Part shown: positions 5,466 through 9,443 of the stretch, piece after piece
Numbering within the stretch: the first letter of the stretch is position 1
How the letters are laid out: every line of letters begins with the position of its first letter
Assembly: GCA_023432305.1 (NCBI GenBank)
Contig: JAEYUT010000092.1
Coordinates: 1 to 9,443, forward strand
Direction of reading: 5' to 3'
From: Actinomycetes bacterium
GTDB lineage: Bacteria; Actinomycetota; Actinomycetes; Actinomycetales; Microbacteriaceae
DNA length: 9,443 nt
Notes under the pieces: model-generated
What the model saw: the letters and a program-made list of their open reading frames with translations, nothing else
Told to the model about the DNA's origin: nothing
The model's database searches: none
Made by a program: the position numbers and the translations under genes

Positions 5466-6742
5466 GCGCGAACCCCTCCCCGCGCCCCGCGGAGGAGACC
5501 GAGAACGCCCTCGCGATCCCCGCGTTCGCCGCCTTCTGGACCGCGGCGTTCGTCTCCAACACGGGCGCGTGGATCAGCAACATCGCCGTTCCGTTCGTCA
5601 TCTTCGCGATCACCGGCAGCGCGTGGTGGGTCGGCCTCGTCGCGGTCGCGAGCTTCGTGCCCGGCGTCTTCATGGGCATCATCGGCGGGATCCTCGCCGA
5701 CCGCATCGACCGCCGCCGCGTTCTCATCGTCACCCAGTCGATTCAGGCGGTCGCCGCGATCGGGCTCTGGGGGGTGTGGGCTGCGGGCGTGCGGGATCCC
5801 GGCATCCTGATGATCCCCGTCGCGCTCAGCGGCGCCGCGCAGGGCCTGAACATGCCCAGCTGGCAGGCGTTCGTGCACGACCTCGTTCCCCGCAGCGCCC
5901 TGCGATCCGCCGTGGCGCTTCAATCGCTCCAGCTGAATCTCGCGCGTGCCCTCGGCCCCGTGATCGCCGGCGGACTGCTCGCCGCGCTCGGCGCGGGAGC
6001 TGCGTTCCTGATCAACGCGGCGACCTTCGTGGTCGTCATCGTGGTGCTGATCGTGGTGCGTGCACGCCACCCGTACGTGCCGCCTGCAACGCACGAGAAC
6101 GCCGCGCGTCAGCTCTGGGAAGCGGCATCGCTGATGCTGCGGGACCGCAGCATCGCCCTGCTGCTCGTGCTGTCGGTGCTCGTGGGCGTGTTCGCCAACC
6201 CGATCTTCACATTCACGGTCGTGCTCGCGGAGGACGTCTTCCGTGTGGACGCCCTCGGGCTCGGCCTGCTCAACGCCGCGCTCGGTCTCGGCGCTGTGCT
6301 CGCCGCACCGATCGCATCCGGACGGATCCGGTCCCTGCCGCTGTCCACGACGGTGCTGTGCGGCATGGTCGGCTTCGGCAGCGCGATGGTGGCGCTCGGA
6401 CTCTCCACCTCCTACGGCCTCGCGCTCGCGCTGCTCACGGTCGCCGGCGCGTGCTTCCTGTTCATGATCGTGGGGATCAACACATCGCTGCAGATGCTGC
6501 TGCCGAGCAGAGTCCGCGGACGCGGGATCGCGATCCGCTCGTCCGTCTACATCGCCGGCTTCCCCGTGGGCGCGATGCTCAGCGGCGCGCTCTCGGAGCA
6601 GTACGGCGTGGGGGTGGCGGTGATCGTGCTCGGCTGTGCGCTGCTCGCCGGGGCCGCGGCGCTGTGGCTCCCCGGACGAGGAGCCATCCTCGCGCGCCTC
6701 AACGTCGCCGGGAAGCCCGCGGCGTCACCACCCGACCTCTGA
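5462..6742 (+). CDS. MFS transporter, MFS_3 / enterobactin-exporter-like family
   Basis: 426 aa, polytopic with about 12 hydrophobic segments. Cytoplasmic-membrane transporter expected to use the proton gradient; characterised relatives such as EntS are exporters. Visible landmarks: AAFVSNTGAWISNIAVP near the N-terminus, the motif-A-like loop GGILADRIDRRRVLI at 75-89, then MPSWQAFVHDLVPRSALRSA and NLARALGPVIAGG, which are typical of the MFS_3 family. The start is GTG at 5462, overlapping the dehydrogenase stop by 4 nt (GTGA) with no separate strong ribosome site, so translation is probably coupled. Linkage to an aldehyde-oxidising enzyme and, divergently, to an importer suggests export of a product or toxic intermediate, but uptake cannot be excluded. 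It ends 16 nt before the stop codon of the convergent gene. Confidence 0.9.
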   Translation: MSANPSPRPAEETENALAIPAFAAFWTAAFVSNTGAWISNIAVPFVIFAITGSAWWVGLVAVASFVPGVFMGIIGGILADRIDRRRVLIVTQSIQAVAAIGLWGVWAAGVRDPGILMIPVALSGAAQGLNMPSWQAFVHDLVPRSALRSAVALQSLQLNLARALGPVIAGGLLAALGAGAAFLINAATFVVVIVVLIVVRARHPYVPPATHENAARQLWEAASLMLRDRSIALLLVLSVLVGVFANPIFTFTVVLAEDVFRVDALGLGLLNAALGLGAVLAAPIASGRIRSLPLSTTVLCGMVGFGSAMVALGLSTSYGLALALLTVAGACFLFMIVGINTSLQMLLPSRVRGRGIAIRSSVYIAGFPVGAMLSGALSEQYGVGVAVIVLGCALLAGAAALWLPGRGAILARLNVAGKPAASPPDL

Positions 6743-6757
6743 GCCTCGCGGGGGCTC
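6741..6757. terminator. Weak hairpin between convergent genes
   Basis: GAGCC at 6741-6745 and GGCTC at 6753-6757 form a 5-bp GC-rich stem with a 7-nt loop, located in the 16-nt space between the MFS stop and the stop of the convergent lipoprotein gene. A second GAGCC at 6768-6772 could pair with the same GGCTC. No U-tract is present on either strand. It may help terminate both transcripts, but the stem is short and could be chance in GC-rich DNA. Confidence 0.25.
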
Positions 6758-6758
6758 C

Positions 6759-7910
6759 TCACTCGACGAGCCGGCGCGCCGACTCCCGATCGAGGAGCAC
6801 CGGCTCCAGCAGCAGCGTCGGGACGTCGCGGGCTCCGTTGTCGGTGACCGCCCCCAGAGTGACAGCGGGCTCGATGCCGCGCACGACCTCGCTCACCATC
6901 GCGGCGACGATCCGCGCCAGCTCGCGCGGATCCTCGTAGACGGCGGCGCTCTGCTCCCCTGCGAGCATCGCGCGCGCCCCATCGCGGGAGGTGCCCCCGC
7001 CCGTGAGTGCCACGCGGCACGGCGGATCGGCCAGCTCATCCGCCGCCTCCGGCTCACCCTCCACGCCCGGCGCCCCAGCCTCAGGGGACGGGGCGTCCTC
7101 GCCGGTGGGCGAAGGCTCCGGTGTCTCCGGGGCCGGATCGGGCGCGCGCACGACCTCGCATCCGCTCTCCTCGAGGACGTCGGCGATCGCCGCGCTCATC
7201 GCGTCATCCGGCGACAGCACCCCATCGAGACGATGCCCGTCCTCGAGCAGCACCGCCACGCGGTCGGCGGCCGTGGCCGGCGCCCCGCGCAGCACAGCCG
7301 TCTGATCGATGCCGAGGCGCTCCGACGGCACGACGATGCGCCCGGCCGCGAGCGCGGGCTGCAGCACGTCGAGCGCTCCCGCGAATGCCGCCTGCGCGGC
7401 GGGATCGTCGCCCGAACCGGCGAGCAGCTCCACCTGCGCCGGTCCCCGGCGCGGGTCCCGCTCATCCAGATCGAGAGCGGCGAGCAGCGACTCGGCATGC
7501 AGCCTGCCGCTCGCCACATGGTCGAAGGTGGCGAAGTAGTCGACCTCGGGCGCGTCGAGGATGAGACGGTCATAGGAGATGACGGCGACGTCCGGGTCAT
7601 CCGATCGGGCGAGCTCCGCCGCGAGCGCGGTGGCTTCGATGGGGGCGATGACGATAGCGGTCGGCGCCGCCTCGAATGCGGCGCGCAGCTGCAGCAGCTG
7701 CGCGGGAATGTCATCGCGCGCGTGGTGCACATCGACCGCGTAGCCCTCGTCTTCGAGCTCAGCGCGCAGCACCGCCGCGCTCGTCCCCCAGATATCCGTG
7801 GTGGTTCCGGGGAACAGCACCACGACGGGAGGGCCAGACGGCGCGGGGGTGCAGCCGCTCAGCGCACCCAGCGCAACGGAGCACGCTATCCCAGCGGCGA
7901 CCATCCGCAT
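6759..7910 (-). CDS. Sugar-binding-type (XylF/ChvE-like) lipoprotein without a linked ABC transporter
   Basis: 383 aa from the ATG at 7910. Signal peptide 1-19 ends in lipobox LSGC with Cys20 as the likely lipidated residue, so it should sit on the outer face of the membrane. The mature part resembles periplasmic sugar-binding proteins of the type I fold: LFPGTTTDIWG at 32-42, then ISYDRLILDAPEVDYFATFD at 111-130, a close relative of the YDRLI...VDYY.SFDN signature of XylF and ChvE; VLSPDDAMSAAIADVL at 231-246; GEQSAAVYEDPRELA at 318-332. Between Cys251 and Cys298 lies an insertion of about 40 residues rich in Pro, Glu, Ala and Gly. No ATPase or sugar permease is adjacent; the gene follows the cyclase by 44 nt. 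Possible roles are an orphan receptor or a partner of a transporter elsewhere. A GTG at 7922 is an alternative start. Ligand unknown. Confidence 0.8.
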   Translation of the reverse strand: MRMVAAGIACSVALGALSGCTPAPSGPPVVVLFPGTTTDIWGTSAAVLRAELEDEGYAVDVHHARDDIPAQLLQLRAAFEAAPTAIVIAPIEATALAAELARSDDPDVAVISYDRLILDAPEVDYFATFDHVASGRLHAESLLAALDLDERDPRRGPAQVELLAGSGDDPAAQAAFAGALDVLQPALAAGRIVVPSERLGIDQTAVLRGAPATAADRVAVLLEDGHRLDGVLSPDDAMSAAIADVLEESGCEVVRAPDPAPETPEPSPTGEDAPSPEAGAPGVEGEPEAADELADPPCRVALTGGGTSRDGARAMLAGEQSAAVYEDPRELARIVAAMVSEVVRGIEPAVTLGAVTDNGARDVPTLLLEPVLLDRESARRLVE

Positions 7911-7915
7911 GCGCG

Positions 7916-7920
7916 CCCTC
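7916..7920 (-). promoter_or_regulatory. Ribosome binding site supporting the ATG start at 7910
   Basis: GAGGG on the minus strand, 5 nt before the ATG at 7910. It favours this ATG over the upstream GTG at 7922, which has only a distant GGTAGG. The GTG choice would add four residues (Met-Arg-Ala-Arg) to the signal peptide without changing the lipoprotein call. Confidence 0.5.
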
Positions 7921-7954
7921 ACGCGACCGAGCCTACCGAGGGCCCGGCGGCACA

Positions 7955-8629
7955 TCAGTCGAACGTCGCGTACGCGCGCACGGGGAACGTGCCGAATCCC
8001 TCGAAGGCGGGAGGAGCGGCGGTGAAGCGCGCACCGGAAGCAGGCAGCGCACCCAGATTCGTGAGGTGCTCGACCACGTGGATGCCGGCCGCGAGGAAGC
8101 CTGTGTGCGCGGGCCGCTCGCCACCGGGCACCATGAGGTCGATGTTGATCGAGTCGATGCCGACAAGGGCGGCCCCCTGCTCGATGAGGTGGTCGACGCC
8201 CGCAGCGCTCAGGTAGGGCGGGTCGACGGCGTACTCGGGCGTGCCGAAGTGGCGGTCCCAGCCGGTGTGCAGGAGCACCGCCTTGCCGCGCACGTCGCGA
8301 TCCGCGAAGACCTCGGCGGGGATGCCCGCGCTCGCCAGATCGGTCAGGTGGAACACCTCGGCGGGGACGTCGACGAGGCTCGCGAGGTCGAGTCCCGCGA
8401 GGTCCGCGCCGTCGCCGTAGCGGTGCCACGGGCTGTCGAGATAGGTGCCCGTGTTGCCGATCATCGTCACGATGTCCATCGCGAACGTCGTGCCCGCGGC
8501 GTAGTGATGCACCGAGTCCTCGCGCGTGAGGTGCGGCGTGATGACGGGCGTCGGAAGCCCCGGCAGCGTCACGAGCCCTTCGCGGATCACGTGGCTGAGA
8601 TCCACCACGCGGCGGCGCTGCTCAGACAC
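7955..8629 (-). CDS. Cyclase family protein (kynurenine-formamidase-like fold) with altered metal motif
   Basis: 224 aa, about normal length. Cyclase-family members are metal-dependent hydrolases or cyclases (kynurenine formamidase, isatin hydrolase, polyketide cyclases). Family signs: VVDLSHVIREGL at 8-19, LLHTGWDRHFGTPEY at 119-133, VGIDSINID at 156-164, and the pair His175 and Glu187 followed by NLGALP, spaced 12 apart as in kynurenine formamidase. The metal motif, classically HxGTHxDxPxH, reads NTGTYLDSPWH at 59-69: Asp65 and His69 are kept, but the first His is Asn59 and the second is Tyr63. Such TGTYLD variants seem to occur in other bacterial cyclase-family proteins, so this is probably a subfamily, not damage. 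The start is GTG at 8629, overlapping the permease stop by 8 nt, which implies coupled translation. Substrate unknown. Confidence 0.85.
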   Translation of the reverse strand: MSEQRRRVVDLSHVIREGLVTLPGLPTPVITPHLTREDSVHHYAAGTTFAMDIVTMIGNTGTYLDSPWHRYGDGADLAGLDLASLVDVPAEVFHLTDLASAGIPAEVFADRDVRGKAVLLHTGWDRHFGTPEYAVDPPYLSAAGVDHLIEQGAALVGIDSINIDLMVPGGERPAHTGFLAAGIHVVEHLTNLGALPASGARFTAAPPAFEGFGTFPVRAYATFD

Positions 8630-9443
8630 GGGCCCGGATCTTCCGAACGACCGTGACGAGCACGGCGACGATCGCGAGCGCGGCGGCGATCGCGAGGTGG
8701 GCGCCCGCCAGCACCAGCAGCCCCGTGGTGAGGACGACCGAGATGACGGCGAGCCACCAGCCGAGCGTGAAGCGCTCCAGCAGCACGACAGCGGCGACCA
8801 TTCCGATCGCGTAGATCGCCACCATCGCGCTCGTGTGGATGAGGATGAACGTCTCCAGCTCCAGCCCGAAACCGAAGAACACGGCGGTGTAGGCGAGGAT
8901 GACGCTCCCGACGAGCACCAGTGCGCGCCGCGGAGCCTGGCCCGCCTCGGCTCCCTTCGCGAACCAGCGCGGCAGGTGGCCATCGCGCGCAAGAGATGCC
9001 GTGAGGTTGGCGAACGCGGGCATGTAGGCGTTCAGCACGCCGACGACCACCAAGGTCGCGATGCCGCCGACGATGAGCGGGCCCGCAGCCGGCATGGTGA
9101 CGCTCACCAGGTCGATCAGCGGCACCGGGCTGTCGCCCGCCGTCGGCACACCGATCGTGACCCACTGCAGGCCGAGGTAGGCGGCACCCACGACAGCCAG
9201 GGCGATGACGGTCGCCCACACGATCGTGCGACGCGGATTGCGGAACTCGTGCGCGACGTGCGTGATCGCCTCCCCACCGGCGAACGCCCACACGAAGAGG
9301 CTGATGGCGAGAGCGACGCCGTCCCAGCCCTGCGGCATGAACGGCTCCCAGCGCTCGAGACGCACCGCGGGAGCGGCTGTTGCGATGACGAACACGACGA
9401 CCCCGACCAGCACCGCCGAGAGCAGCAGCTGCACGCCGCCCGA
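8622..9443 (-). CDS. APC family amino-acid permease, YjeH-like (5' end beyond window)
   Basis: 273 residues of the C-terminal part are visible; the reading frame continues through the right edge (Ser-Gly-Gly precede the internal Val-Gln). Full-length relatives have about 400-420 aa and roughly 12 membrane segments; about 8 remain here. FVWAFAGGEAITHVAHEFRN and the following arginine pair closely match the conserved region of YjeH (methionine/branched-chain amino acid exporter), and LNAYMPAFANLTASLARDGH matches its later conserved block, both compared from memory. It would move an amino acid or related amine across the cytoplasmic membrane; direction is not evident. It overlaps the downstream cyclase by 8 nt, so transporter and enzyme probably act on linked compounds. 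An apparent GTG at 9434 is internal, not a start. Confidence 0.87.
   Translation of the reverse strand, partial: SGGVQLLLSAVLVGVVVFVIATAAPAVRLERWEPFMPQGWDGVALAISLFVWAFAGGEAITHVAHEFRNPRRTIVWATVIALAVVGAAYLGLQWVTIGVPTAGDSPVPLIDLVSVTMPAAGPLIVGGIATLVVVGVLNAYMPAFANLTASLARDGHLPRWFAKGAEAGQAPRRALVLVGSVILAYTAVFFGFGLELETFILIHTSAMVAIYAIGMVAAVVLLERFTLGWWLAVISVVLTTGLLVLAGAHLAIAAALAIVAVLVTVVRKIRARV

Noticed and set aside
6636..8216. Long plus-strand open frame (526 codons) across the lipoprotein and cyclase region
   Set aside because: It is antisense to two genes with recognisable domains and is itself Arg/His/Gly-rich noise.
7911..8429. Upstream extension of the sugar-binding lipoprotein frame to 8429
   Set aside because: The open frame continues, but that stretch is antisense-like in composition and overlaps the cyclase in another frame. 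The signal peptide and lipobox place the real start at 7910 (or 7922).
7955..8629. Assignment as kynB (arylformamidase)
   Set aside because: The fold matches, but two of the motif histidines are replaced and no kynurenine pathway gene is adjacent.

Overview
This window looks like chromosomal DNA from a high-GC actinobacterium. A Microbacteriaceae-type host such as Microbacterium is my best guess. It rests on strongly G/C-biased third codon positions, frequent GTG starts, GTGA stop/start overlaps and actinobacterial-style lipoproteins, not on any marker gene. All eight genes are open across their visible length, and no insertion sequence, tRNA, rRNA or CRISPR array is visible. The only clearly AT-richer stretch is the divergent promoter region at about 3861-4019.

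Left arm, minus strand, read from 3860 down to 1: a nitrate/taurine/sulfonate-type ABC importer of ATPase (3033-3860), permease (2149-3036) and lipoprotein substrate-binding protein (1020-2069), then an MmgE/PrpD-family enzyme (1-947, cut by the window edge). ATPase and permease overlap by 4 nt. The binding-protein gene is instead separated from each neighbour by more than 70 nt, and each gap carries a strong stem-loop (2104-2136 and 971-1007) without a U-tract. This suggests the binding-protein segment of the mRNA is processed or stabilised separately.

Right arm, plus strand: an aldehyde dehydrogenase of the lactaldehyde-dehydrogenase-like branch (4020-5465), translationally coupled by a 4-nt overlap to an MFS_3 (EntS-like) transporter (5462-6742). 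The 159-nt divergent region contains a 24-bp imperfect dyad centred on GTATAC, with a TATAGT -10-like hexamer on its edge. One unseen regulator, plausibly GntR-type, may control both arms. No regulator gene lies in the window.

The far right holds a second, convergent minus-strand unit: a YjeH-like APC amino-acid permease (8622 to the window end, 5' part missing), a cyclase/kynurenine-formamidase-fold protein with an altered metal motif (7955-8629), and a XylF/ChvE-like sugar-binding-type lipoprotein (6759-7910) that has no ABC transporter beside it and carries a Pro/Glu-rich insertion.

Inferred working picture: the divergent cluster imports a small organic acid or amino compound by ABC transport, processes it with an MmgE/PrpD lyase or isomerase, and oxidises an aldehyde intermediate, with MFS export of a product or toxic by-product. 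The substrate cannot be read from sequence. The second unit may handle an amide, lactone or amino-acid-derived compound. No wholly new molecular system is evident; the most unusual items are the hairpin-bracketed binding-protein gene, the altered cyclase motif and the orphan binding protein with its insertion.
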